DNA from: Holophagaceae bacterium
Lineage (GTDB): Bacteria > Acidobacteriota > Holophagae > Holophagales > Holophagaceae
Assembly (NCBI GenBank): GCA_025361205.1
Contig: JANYAS010000112.1
Location: 1-38,210 of the forward strand
DNA length: 38,210 bases
Direction: 5' to 3'
Position 1 is the first letter of the stretch. Every line of letters starts with the position of its first letter. The notes below the pieces were generated by a model. The model was not told where the DNA came from, made no database searches, and was given only the letters and a program-made list of their open reading frames with translations. Below, one piece after another: positions 16,288 to 23,931 of the stretch. The translations under genes were made by a program, and so were the position numbers.

Positions 16288-16788
16288 ATGAGCCTCGCCC
16301 TGCGTTCCTCCACCCCCGCCGATCTGGAGACCCACGTGGTTCACCGCATCGCCATGTTCCGCGACATGGAGATGGGCTCTGAGGAGGGGCTGAAGCGCAT
16401 GGCCGAAGCCTTCCGACAACAGCTGCGCAGCTGGCTGGTGACGGGCCAATGTCGGGGCCTCCTGTTGGAGGAGGACGGACACGTGGTGGCCAGCGTCCTG
16501 ATGCTGCTGAAGGACACCCTGCCTACGCCTGTGACCCCGCTTTCTGTGCGGGGCTACCTCTTCAACGTCTACACCGCGCCCTCGCACCGCCGCCGGGGTC
16601 TGGCCGCCCGCCTCACGGACGCCGCCCTCGAGCTGGCCCGGGGGCTGGGCATCGAGATCATGGAACTGCACGCCAGCCTGGAGGCCGAGGGCATGTACCA
16701 GCGCATGGGGTTCGTCCCCACCAGCGAGATGCGGCTGGTGATGGGGGCGGGGATCAAGACCCCGAAGCAGTGGAAGCACCGGCGCTGA
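16288..16788 (+). CDS. GNAT-family N-acetyltransferase
   Basis: A 166-residue acetyl-CoA-dependent transferase. The core is recognised from YLFNVYTAPSHRRRGLAARLTDAAL (about 91-115), where RRRGLA is the pyrophosphate-binding loop, and from MELHASLEAEGMYQRMGFV, the typical C-terminal strand-helix. The length is normal for a single GNAT domain. The acceptor substrate cannot be told. Divergent from the MBL gene; its 3' end overlaps an orphan reading frame on the other strand. Confidence 0.88.
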   Translation: MSLALRSSTPADLETHVVHRIAMFRDMEMGSEEGLKRMAEAFRQQLRSWLVTGQCRGLLLEEDGHVVASVLMLLKDTLPTPVTPLSVRGYLFNVYTAPSHRRRGLAARLTDAALELARGLGIEIMELHASLEAEGMYQRMGFVPTSEMRLVMGAGIKTPKQWKHRR

Positions 16789-16966
16789 CGGTGATGCCCT
16801 CCATCACGCTTGGCGTTTCGGCGAAGGTGCGGGAGATCTCCAGGAACAGCTTTTCCTCGTTGGATTTCAGGGCGGCGGCGCGGCCGAACAGGAGGAAGCG
16901 GTCCCAGCCCTGCTTGTCCAGGGCCGCCAGGTAGGCGCGGCCGTATTCCGCGAGATCCTTCGCATT
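16754..16966 (-). pseudogene. Orphan coding-like remnant without a start codon
   Basis: Minus-strand frame of about 70 codons between an in-frame TAG (16967-16969) and a TGA (16754-16756). It has the strong G/C third-position bias and residue mix of a real gene: it contains LAEYGRAYLAALDKQGWDRF and EEKLFLEISRTFAE. No usable start codon lies near its beginning (only CTG, or a late GTG-ATG). It overlaps the 3' end of the GNAT gene and follows the carboxyltransferase stop by about 22 bases. I do not recognise it. It may be the surviving 3' part of a lost gene. Confidence 0.35.
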
Positions 16967-16988
16967 CTACCCCCGGGGACGGAGTCGC

Positions 16989-18527
16989 CTACAGGGGAAT
17001 GTTGCCGTGCTTTTTGGGCGGCATGGTGTCGCGCTTGGTGTCGAGAAAGGCCAGGGCCTTGACGAGCTTCTGCCGGGTCTCCCGGGGCAGGATCACTTCA
17101 TCCACGAAGCCGAATTCGGCGGCGATGTAGGGGTTGGCGAACTTCTCGTTGTACTCGGCCACCAGCTCGGCCTTGCGGGCTGCCGGATCCGGCGCGCTGG
17201 CGATGGACTTGCCGTGCAGCACGTTCATGGCCCCCTCGGCGCCCATGACGGCGATCTGGGCCGTGGGATAGGCGAAGTTGAAGTCCGTGCGGATGTGCTT
17301 GCTGGCCATCACGCAGTAGGCGCCGCCGTAGGCCTTGCGGGTGATGATGGTGATCTTGGGCACCGTGGCCTCGCAGAAGGCGAACAGCAGCTTGGCGCCA
17401 TGGCGGATGATGCCGCCGTGCTCCTGGGTCACGCCCGGCAGGAAGCCCGGCACGTCCTCGAAGGTGATGAGCGGGATGTTGAAGGCATCGCAAAAGCGCA
17501 CGAAACGGGCCCCCTTCTCGCTGGAGGAAATGTCGAGCACCCCCGCGTAGAAGGCCGGCTGGTTGGCCACGATGCCCACGCTGCGGCCATCGATGCGGGC
17601 GAAGCCCACCACCAGGTTGGGCGCGAAGGCTTCGTGGACCTCGAAGAAGTGCGCGTCATCCACGACCCCGCGGATGATGTCGCGGATGTCATAGGGCTTG
17701 CTGGGATCATCGGGAACAATTTTGTCGAGCTCGGGATTCTCCAGGGGCATCTGGGTCTTGGGCGCCCGGCGTGGGGCCTCCCCCAGGTTGTTGCTGGGCA
17801 GGAAGGAGAGCAGTTCCCGGGTGTGGGCCAGGGCCGCCAGATCGTTGGCACAGACGAAGTGGGCCACACCGCTCTTGACCGAGTGGGTGTGGGCGCCACC
17901 CAGCTCCTCCTTGGTGACCTCCTCATGGGTGACGGCCTTGATGACGTCGGGGCCGGTCACGAACATGTAGCTGGTGCCCTTCACCATGGTGATGAAGTCC
18001 GTGATGGCGGGGCTGTAGACCGCGCCCCCGGCGCAGGGGCCCATGATGAGGCTGATCTGGGGGATGACCCCGCTGGCCAGGGTGTTGCGCAGAAAGATGT
18101 CGGCGTAGCCGCCCAGGGAGACCACGCCCTCCTGGATGCGTGCGCCGCCGCTGTCGTTGAGGCCGATGACGGGGCAGCCGACTTTCATGGCCAGATCCAT
18201 CACCTTGCAGATCTTCTTGGCGTAGGCCTCTGAAAGGGAGCCGCCGAACACGGTGAAGTCCTGCGCGAAGACTGCGATGGGGCGGCCGTCCACCCGGCCG
18301 AAGCCCGTCACCACGCCGTCGCCGGGGATCTTCTCCACGCCCCAGTTGCGGTGGACCATGAGGGCGTCCAGCTCCTCGAAAGTCCCCTCGTCCAGGAAGG
18401 CCGCCACCCGCTCCCGGGCCGTGAGCTTGCCGCCCTCGTGCTGCTTCTGGACCCGCGCCTCGCCCCCGCCCGCCAAGGCCTGGGCGTGCTTGGCTTTCAG
18501 CGTCTCGATCTTCTTCTCGAGGGACAT
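16989..18527 (-). CDS. Acyl-CoA carboxylase, carboxyltransferase (beta) subunit
   Basis: A 512-residue biotin-dependent carboxyltransferase of the propionyl/methylmalonyl-CoA type (PccB-like). It moves the carboxyl group from carboxybiotin to an acyl-CoA. Two crotonase-fold halves are seen: [32 protein letters not shown] and [17 protein letters not shown] in the first; [36 protein letters not shown] and [16 protein letters not shown] in the second. The C-terminal KHGNIPL is typical. No biotin carboxylase or carrier gene is adjacent, so those subunits must be elsewhere. Propionyl-CoA is likely but the acyl substrate is not fixed by sequence alone. Confidence 0.93.
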   Translation of the reverse strand: MSLEKKIETLKAKHAQALAGGGEARVQKQHEGGKLTARERVAAFLDEGTFEELDALMVHRNWGVEKIPGDGVVTGFGRVDGRPIAVFAQDFTVFGGSLSEAYAKKICKVMDLAMKVGCPVIGLNDSGGARIQEGVVSLGGYADIFLRNTLASGVIPQISLIMGPCAGGAVYSPAITDFITMVKGTSYMFVTGPDVIKAVTHEEVTKEELGGAHTHSVKSGVAHFVCANDLAALAHTRELLSFLPSNNLGEAPRRAPKTQMPLENPELDKIVPDDPSKPYDIRDIIRGVVDDAHFFEVHEAFAPNLVVGFARIDGRSVGIVANQPAFYAGVLDISSSEKGARFVRFCDAFNIPLITFEDVPGFLPGVTQEHGGIIRHGAKLLFAFCEATVPKITIITRKAYGGAYCVMASKHIRTDFNFAYPTAQIAVMGAEGAMNVLHGKSIASAPDPAARKAELVAEYNEKFANPYIAAEFGFVDEVILPRETRQKLVKALAFLDTKRDTMPPKKHGNIPL

Positions 18528-18639
18528 AGGAGGGCTCCCGGTGTGAAAACTGGCGGCCGATCGGGTTGGGAATCAGCCAACAGTTTAACCGACCACTAGG
18601 CGGGTAGCCGACCCTCCCCCACATTCAATCCGGCGCAAC

Positions 18640-20499
18640 CTACCGCATGGGCCGGGGCTGGGTCATGGCCTCGAGGCTGAGGGCCTCGTCCAGTTCGGCG
18701 GGGGTGAGGTAGCCCTTGCGCAGGATCAGCTCGCGCACGGAGACGCCGGTGTCCAGGGCCTCGATGGCCACTTCGGTGGCGCGCTTGTAGCCGATGACAG
18801 GCATGACGGCGGTGACGATACCGATGCTGTGCTCGACCAGGTCGCGGCAGTGCTCGCGGTTGGCGGTGATGCCCGTGATGCACTTGGTGGTGAGCACGTT
18901 CACGGCCGCCGTGAGGTTGCGGAGGCTGGTGGCCAGGCTGTAGGCGAGGACGGGCTCCATCACGTTCAGCTGGAGCTGCCCCGCCTCGGCGGCGAGGGTG
19001 ATGGTGAGGTCGTTGCCGATGACCTGGTAAGCCACCTGGTTCACGACCTCGGGGATCACGGGGTTCACCTTACCGGGCATGATGCTGCTGCCGGGCTGCA
19101 TGGGCGGCAGATTGATCTCGCCGAAGCCGCAGCGGGGGCCGCTGCTGAGCAGGCGCAGATCATTGCACATCTTGCTGAGCTTCACGGCGGCCCGCTTGAC
19201 CACGCCCGAGAACATGACGAAGGCGCCAGTGTCCGGTGTGGCCTCCACGAGGTTTTCGGCCAACACGATGTCCAGGCCCGTGATCTTGCGCAGCTCGTCC
19301 ACGACGACCTGGGGGTAGCGGGGATCGGCACAGATGCCCGTGCCGATTGCCGTGCCGCCCATGTTGACCTCCAGGAACAGGCGGGCCGTCTCCTGCAGGC
19401 GCAGGATGTCTTCGCCCGTGGTAATGGCGTAGGCCTCGAACTCCTGGCCCAGGGTCATGGGCACCGCGTCCTGGAGCTGGGTGCGGCCCATCTTGATGAC
19501 GTCGGAGAACTCGCGGCCCTTGGCGTGCAGGGCCGCCTTCAGGCGGTTCATGGCGTCCAGCAGATTGCGCAGCATGAAGATGGCGCTGAAGCGCAGGACC
19601 GTGGGATAGACATCGTTGGTGCTCTGCCCCAGGTTGACGTGGTCATTGGGGTGGCAGTGGGTGTACTCGCCGCGCTTGTGTCCCAGCAGCTCCAGGGCGC
19701 GGTTCGCGATCACCTCGTTGGCGTTCATGTTGGTGGAGGTGCCGGCGCCGCCCTGCACCATGTCGGTGGGGAAGTGCCCGTGCCAGTGGCCGTCAATGAT
19801 TTCCTGCGAGGCCCGGTCGATGGCGTCCGCGATGGCCGGCTCCAGGAGGCCCAGCTTCGCATTGGCGCGGGCGGCGCCCTGCTTGACCATGGCCAGGGCC
19901 CGGATCATGGCCGGGAAGTGGCTGGTGGGCGTGCCCGTGATGGGGAAGTTGTGCACGGCGCGCAGGGTCTGGATGCCAAAGAGGGCATCCTCGGGTACGT
20001 CCATGGGGCCCAGGAGATCCGATTCATGCCGCGTCCGGCCGCTGGCGTAGGCCTGCTCGCGGCCGGTGCGGGGCGTGGCCGAGTAGAGCAGGCGCTGGTG
20101 GAGCACGTTGGCCACCTTGCTCAGCACGGCGATGGCGGCGGTGCCCACCTGGCTCAGGCTCTTCAGCACGGCCTCGCGGTCGAGATCAAGCAACACGGCG
20201 GGCGTGAGCGTCACGCCTGAAGCGCTGTGGGAACTGACAGCCAGGAAGGCCTGTTCACCCGCCACATCACCGGGACCGAGGATCACCAGGGGCTCGGGGC
20301 CGTCGCCGTTATCGCGGGTGATTTCCACGCGGCCTTCGGCGATGACAGTGGCGCCCGTGCGCGCCTCGCCCTGCCGGAAGAGGTGGGTGCCGGCAGGCAC
20401 CTCTCGTCGGCTCGCGGTCCTGGCGATCAATCCGAGGTCGAGGTCGGAAAGCCCCGAAAAGATTTCGCAGCGGCGGAGGACAGACGTAATCGCATCCAT
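18640..20499 (-). CDS. Aspartate ammonia-lyase with N-terminal cyclic-nucleotide-binding-type domain
   Basis: A 619-residue fusion. Residues about 5-125 form a CAP_ED/cNMP-type beta barrel (LRRCEIFSGLSDLDLGLIAR, then GTHLFRQGEARTGATVIAEG and LGPGDVAGEQAF). Residues from about 155 are a full aspartase/fumarase-superfamily enzyme that would split L-aspartate to fumarate and ammonia: MVQGGAGTSTNMNANEVIAN, HVNLGQSTNDV and the signature GSSIMPGKVNP (470-480). The aspartase part has normal length (about 460). In the sensor the CRP-type phosphate-binding arginine (ERSA) appears to be His (SHSA). The ATG at 20499 is chosen because CGAGGTG lies 8 bases upstream; a GTG 69 bases earlier has no such site. 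Confidence 0.9.
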   Translation of the reverse strand: MDAITSVLRRCEIFSGLSDLDLGLIARTASRREVPAGTHLFRQGEARTGATVIAEGRVEITRDNGDGPEPLVILGPGDVAGEQAFLAVSSHSASGVTLTPAVLLDLDREAVLKSLSQVGTAAIAVLSKVANVLHQRLLYSATPRTGREQAYASGRTRHESDLLGPMDVPEDALFGIQTLRAVHNFPITGTPTSHFPAMIRALAMVKQGAARANAKLGLLEPAIADAIDRASQEIIDGHWHGHFPTDMVQGGAGTSTNMNANEVIANRALELLGHKRGEYTHCHPNDHVNLGQSTNDVYPTVLRFSAIFMLRNLLDAMNRLKAALHAKGREFSDVIKMGRTQLQDAVPMTLGQEFEAYAITTGEDILRLQETARLFLEVNMGGTAIGTGICADPRYPQVVVDELRKITGLDIVLAENLVEATPDTGAFVMFSGVVKRAAVKLSKMCNDLRLLSSGPRCGFGEINLPPMQPGSSIMPGKVNPVIPEVVNQVAYQVIGNDLTITLAAEAGQLQLNVMEPVLAYSLATSLRNLTAAVNVLTTKCITGITANREHCRDLVEHSIGIVTAVMPVIGYKRATEVAIEALDTGVSVRELILRKGYLTPAELDEALSLEAMTQPRPMR

Positions 20500-20625
20500 G
20501 GAAAACACCTCGGGGCCCAGGTACAGGGCTTTCCCGATGCTACCGACATCAATGGGATCAGGGGTCACGAATGGGGGTACCAGCTCCTCTCCTTGACGGT
20601 CCGTCCAGACCCGCCAAGGCTAGGC

Positions 20626-21084
20626 CTACCTGGGCCCATCCTTCGTGATGGCGTCCTCGCGCAGCCTTTCTCCCCCCACCACGTGGAAGTGGAGGTGGAA
20701 GACGCTCTGGCTGGCGTCCTTGCCGCTGTTGGCGATGACCCGGAAGCCCGCGTCGAGGATGCCCTGGTCCCGAGCCACCTTCACGCAGGCGCTCAGCAGG
20801 GCGGCCCGGGTCTCCACGGGCAGCTCATCGAGTTCCTTGAGGCTCGCCACGTGCTGCTTGGGGATGACTAGAAGGTGCACTTTCGCCCGGGGTCGGATGT
20901 CCCAGAAGGCCAGGACGAAGGGGTCCTCATAGACCTTCTTCGAGGGGGCGGTGCCCGCCACAATCTTGCAGAAGACGCAAGCGGCCGCGACCGGGGATGC
21001 CACCGGCGCTCTCAGGGCTTCCGCCGCTACGGTCTGGCTGGCCGCCAGGGCCAGGATCGCGAACAGGGAAAGCAGCTGGCGCAT
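20626..21084 (-). CDS. HIT-family protein with a predicted signal peptide
   Basis: A 152-residue histidine-triad protein. The HIT core starts at CVFCKIVAGTAPSKKVYED (36-54) and ends with the triad HLHFHVVGG (H130, H132, H134), the nucleotide-hydrolase/transferase active site. HIT proteins are usually cytosolic and about 110-140 residues. This one has an extra N terminus [20 protein letters not shown] that reads as a signal peptide (one Arg, hydrophobic core, small residues at the end). The ATG at 21084 overlaps the transaldolase stop as TGATG. A longer start would add only MEKERSL ahead of the same hydrophobic stretch. Confidence 0.85.
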   Translation of the reverse strand: MRQLLSLFAILALAASQTVAAEALRAPVASPVAAACVFCKIVAGTAPSKKVYEDPFVLAFWDIRPRAKVHLLVIPKQHVASLKELDELPVETRAALLSACVKVARDQGILDAGFRVIANSGKDASQSVFHLHFHVVGGERLREDAITKDGPR

Positions 21085-21731
21085 CAACGACCGCTCTTTT
21101 TCCAATCGGCGAGGAAACCCTCCACGCCCTTGTCTGTGAGGGGATGCTTGATCATCTGGTCGAAGACCTTGGTGGGGATGGTGGCGACGTGGGCCCCGGC
21201 CAGAGCGGAATCGGTGACGTGGCGGGGGCTGCGGATGCTGGCGGAGAGCACCTGGGCCGCCAAGCCGTAATTCTCGTAGATGGTGCAGATCTCGCGGATC
21301 AGTTCCATGCCATCCATGTTGATGTCGTCCAGGCGGCCTACGAAGGGGCTCACGTAGGTGGCGCCGGCCTTGGCGGCCATGAGGGCCTGGGTGGCGCTGA
21401 AGCAGAGGGTGACGTTAATGTGGATGCCTTCCGCCGAGAGCACCTTGCAGGCTTTCAAGCCCTCGGCGATGAGGGGCAGTTTCACCACCACGTTCTTATG
21501 GATCTTGGCGAGTTTCCGGCCCTCCTCGATCATGGCGGAAGCCTCCATGGCGATGACCTCGGCGCTGATGGGGCCGTCCACGATGGCGCAGATCTCCGCG
21601 ATGATGGCCTCGAAGGGCTTGCCCGTCTCCTTGGCGATGAGGCTGGGGTTGGTGGTCACCCCGTCCAGCACGCCCAGAGCGTTGATGCGCTTGATCTCGT
21701 CGATGTTGGCGGTGTCGATAAAGAATTTCAT
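21084..21731 (-). CDS. tal: Transaldolase, TalC/FSA family
   Basis: A 215-residue single-domain TIM-barrel aldolase of the small transaldolase/fructose-6-phosphate aldolase family. [15 protein letters not shown] and VTTNPSLI are characteristic, and the Schiff-base lysine is K84 in VVVKLPL. Two diagnostic positions favour transaldolase over F6P aldolase: Glu58 in SAEVIAM (Gln in FSA) and Phe130 in YVSPFVGR (Tyr in FSA). It would exchange dihydroxyacetone units between sugar phosphates in the non-oxidative pentose phosphate pathway. It is coupled to the downstream HIT gene. Confidence 0.93.
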   Translation of the reverse strand: MKFFIDTANIDEIKRINALGVLDGVTTNPSLIAKETGKPFEAIIAEICAIVDGPISAEVIAMEASAMIEEGRKLAKIHKNVVVKLPLIAEGLKACKVLSAEGIHINVTLCFSATQALMAAKAGATYVSPFVGRLDDINMDGMELIREICTIYENYGLAAQVLSASIRSPRHVTDSALAGAHVATIPTKVFDQMIKHPLTDKGVEGFLADWKKSGR

Positions 21732-21824
21732 CAGTGGCTCCTGGAACTCTCCAGGATACCAGGGCCCCAGAGGTATTCACGGTGAGGAAACCCACCGAGG
21801 AAGTCAGGGACGAAAGGGAACTTA

Positions 21825-21890
21825 GCCACGGATGAACACAGATGAACACGGATGGATGGTGCTCATTGATCCGTGTTCATCTGTGGTTAA
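21825..21890. repeat. GATGAACAC-type palindromic repeat between tal and thyX
   Basis: CACAGATGAACACGGAT (21837-21853) is perfectly complementary to the sequence at 21869-21885, a 17-bp stem with a 15-base loop. The left arm continues a 10-base tandem unit GATGAACAC(A/G). TTTTT follows at 21896-21900 on the plus strand. The unit and layout match the element at 9814-9886. It separates divergent genes, so it is not needed as a terminator. Confidence 0.85.
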
Positions 21891-21947
21891 TCAGCTTTTT
21901 CCTCAGGGGTGTTTGTGGCGCGATACGCTGGAAGCCAGGAGTCCTTC

Positions 21948-22628
21948 ATGGCGCATCCCGAGATCAAGGTGCTGGACAAAGGCTTCGTCCGCCTCATTGA
22001 CCACATGGGGTCGGACCTTTCCGTGGTGAATGCGGCGCGGGTGTCCTACGGCAAGATGAAGGATTCCTTCGAAGCGAGCGACGCCAAGCTGGTGGACTTC
22101 CTGGCTGAGCACGAACACACCTCGCCCTTCCGGCACACGGCGCTGACCCTCCACGTGAAGGCGCCCATCTTCGTGTTTCGGCAGTGGATGAAGCATCGGA
22201 TCGGGTCGGAGTTCAACGAGATTTCCGGAAGATACGTCGAATTCCCCGAGGATGAGTTCTTCGTGCCGGAACTGTTCCGCCGCCAGGCCAAGGTGAACAA
22301 GCAGGGCAGCGAGGGCGAGATCGACGCGGCCAACCGCGCCCGGGCCCTAGAGAGCTACCTGGAGGGCTGCCGCGGGGCCGTGGCTCACTATAAAGAGTTG
22401 CTCTCCCTGGGCGTCTGCCGCGAGCAGGCCCGGTGCGTGCTGCCGGTGGCCCTGTATTCGGAGGTCTACTGGACCGTCAGCCTTCAGGCCGTGGCCCACT
22501 TCATCCGCCTGCGGGCCGATAGCCACGCTCAGTGGGAGATCCAGCAGTACGCGGCCGCCGTGCGCCAGGTGGTGGAGCCGCTCTATCCAGTGGGACTCAA
22601 GGCCCTCCTGGGCGTCGTCAAGGGATGA
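21948..22628 (+). CDS. thyX: Flavin-dependent thymidylate synthase ThyX
   Basis: A 226-residue ThyX, which methylates dUMP to dTMP with methylene-tetrahydrofolate, FAD and NADPH. Recognised from VNAARVSYGKM, FLAEHEHTSPFRHTALTLHV, FRQWMKHRIGSEFNEISGRY and the C-terminal FIRLRADSHAQWEIQQYA. The ThyX signature RHR-x7-S appears as K82-H83-R84-x8-S93, with one substitution and one extra residue. The ATG at 21948 is chosen for the AGGAG site 6-7 bases upstream; an ATG 39 bases earlier lacks one. It overlaps the next gene by ATGA. Confidence 0.93.
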   Translation: MAHPEIKVLDKGFVRLIDHMGSDLSVVNAARVSYGKMKDSFEASDAKLVDFLAEHEHTSPFRHTALTLHVKAPIFVFRQWMKHRIGSEFNEISGRYVEFPEDEFFVPELFRRQAKVNKQGSEGEIDAANRARALESYLEGCRGAVAHYKELLSLGVCREQARCVLPVALYSEVYWTVSLQAVAHFIRLRADSHAQWEIQQYAAAVRQVVEPLYPVGLKALLGVVKG

Positions 22629-23842
22629 TCACCCCGCCCCTCAACCCCGCCCTGTTCCACCTGGACCGGGACCACCTCTGGGTCATGCACTGCTCCGAAG
22701 GCCCCGTTCCGCGCGCGGCGTTGCGGGCCGTGCGGGCCTCCATGCACAAGGAGCTGCAGCCCTGGGCGCTGCGCTGGGAGGAGGACTTCCTGGGCCTCCC
22801 TGCGGAGGTCCGGGCCGCGGCCGCCGCGGTGCTGGGGGGGCGTTCGGAAGACATCAGCCTCAGCCCCACCACGTCGTCGGGCCTGGTGACCGTGGCCCAG
22901 GGGTTCCCCTGGCAGCCCGGGGATGAAGTCCTGGCGCCTTTGGGCGAGTTCCCCTCGAACGCCTGGCCCTGGCTCGCTCTGCGGGCTCGGGGCGTGGCCT
23001 TCCGGGAGGTGCCGCTTTGGGAGGGCCACCGGGCCGGGGCCGAGGCCTGGTCCAGCCTGCCGCCCACGGTTGGGGCCGACCCCGAGGCGAGGCTCGTCGC
23101 GGCCATCGGACCCCGCACCCGGATCCTGACCCTGTCCTGGGTGCGCTTCCAAGACGGGTTGAAGCTGGACCTGCAACGGCTGGGGGCCGCCTGCCGCGAG
23201 AGGGGCGTCCACCTCGTGGTGGATGGCATCCAGGCCATAGGCACGGTGCCTGCGGATGTGGAGGGCTTGTCTGCCTTTGCCACGGGGAGCTACAAGGGGC
23301 TGCTGGCGCCCGAGGGCCTGGGCTTCCTTTGGACGGAAGAAAGTTTTCGACAATCATTGTCGCCTTGCGGCAGCTGGCTGTCTGTGGAGGGGGCCACCGA
23401 CTTCTCACGGCCTTCGACGGACTTCAATCGGGCCTGGCTGCCGGATGGCCGCGCCCTCGAGCCCGGCGGCCCGAACCTGCTGCACGCCTCGGCCTTACTG
23501 GAATCCCTACGCCTGCTCAACGGGGTGGGGATTCCGGTCATCGCTACCCACGTGACCCACCTTCAGCGCCGCTTGCTGGCGGCCCTGAAGGCTTCGGCCT
23601 GGTCGGCCGAGACCACCCGCCTGCAGGCCGTGCTGGATGCCGGTCGTCTGGGATCTATCCTTTCCTTCCATCACGGTGGAGGCGGGCCGGAGCGCCTGGA
23701 CCGCCTATTGAAGACGGGCTACCGACGGGGAATTTTCGCCTCCGTGCGCGAGGGCTACCTGCGCGTAGCCTTCCACGGCTTCCATTCGGAAACCGACGCG
23801 GACCGGGTGGCCGCCTGGCTCGGCGGGACTAAGCCGTCGTAA
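22625..23842 (+). CDS. Class V aminotransferase-fold PLP enzyme
   Basis: A 405-residue fold-type I PLP enzyme of the class V group that includes cysteine desulfurases, kynureninase and isopenicillin N epimerase. Marks are SPTTSSGLVTVAQGF for PLP phosphate, VVDGIQAIG with Asp200 and Gln203, and ATGSYKGLLAPEGLGF with the Schiff-base lysine K224. The loop that carries the catalytic cysteine in desulfurases has none here (GIFASVREGYLRVAFHG), so desulfurase activity is unlikely. It is translationally coupled to thyX; a functional link is not evident. Confidence 0.85.
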   Translation: MITPPLNPALFHLDRDHLWVMHCSEGPVPRAALRAVRASMHKELQPWALRWEEDFLGLPAEVRAAAAAVLGGRSEDISLSPTTSSGLVTVAQGFPWQPGDEVLAPLGEFPSNAWPWLALRARGVAFREVPLWEGHRAGAEAWSSLPPTVGADPEARLVAAIGPRTRILTLSWVRFQDGLKLDLQRLGAACRERGVHLVVDGIQAIGTVPADVEGLSAFATGSYKGLLAPEGLGFLWTEESFRQSLSPCGSWLSVEGATDFSRPSTDFNRAWLPDGRALEPGGPNLLHASALLESLRLLNGVGIPVIATHVTHLQRRLLAALKASAWSAETTRLQAVLDAGRLGSILSFHHGGGGPERLDRLLKTGYRRGIFASVREGYLRVAFHGFHSETDADRVAAWLGGTKPS

Positions 23843-23880
23843 CAAAACAACCGTTCACACCAGCGGCGAGAACGGCATAA

Positions 23881-23931
23881 GGGGCCGTATCGGAATGGCG
23901 AATTCAACCCAGGTTATTCCGTAACGGCCCC
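23881..23931. terminator. Hairpin between convergent genes
   Basis: GGGGCCGTATCGGAAT (23881-23896) pairs with ATTCCGTAACGGCCCC (23916-23931), 14 of 16 positions, around a 19-base loop. It ends at the stop codon of the minus-strand DUF5916 gene and lies 38 bases after the plus-strand class V gene. There is no T-run on either side. It probably serves as a shared transcription end. Confidence 0.55.

Noticed and set aside
17007..18233. A 408-codon plus-strand open frame
   Set aside because: Antisense to the carboxyltransferase gene, which is conserved end to end.
18829..20220. A 463-codon plus-strand open frame
   Set aside because: Antisense to the aspartase fusion, with Gly/His/Ala-rich translation and no motif.
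20500..20568. Longer GTG start for the aspartase fusion
   Set aside because: No ribosome binding site precedes the GTG. The ATG at 20499 has CGAGGTG and the sensor domain begins just after it.
22625..23842. Cysteine desulfurase identity for the class V enzyme after thyX
   Set aside because: The PLP lysine and fold agree, but the catalytic cysteine loop of desulfurases is absent.
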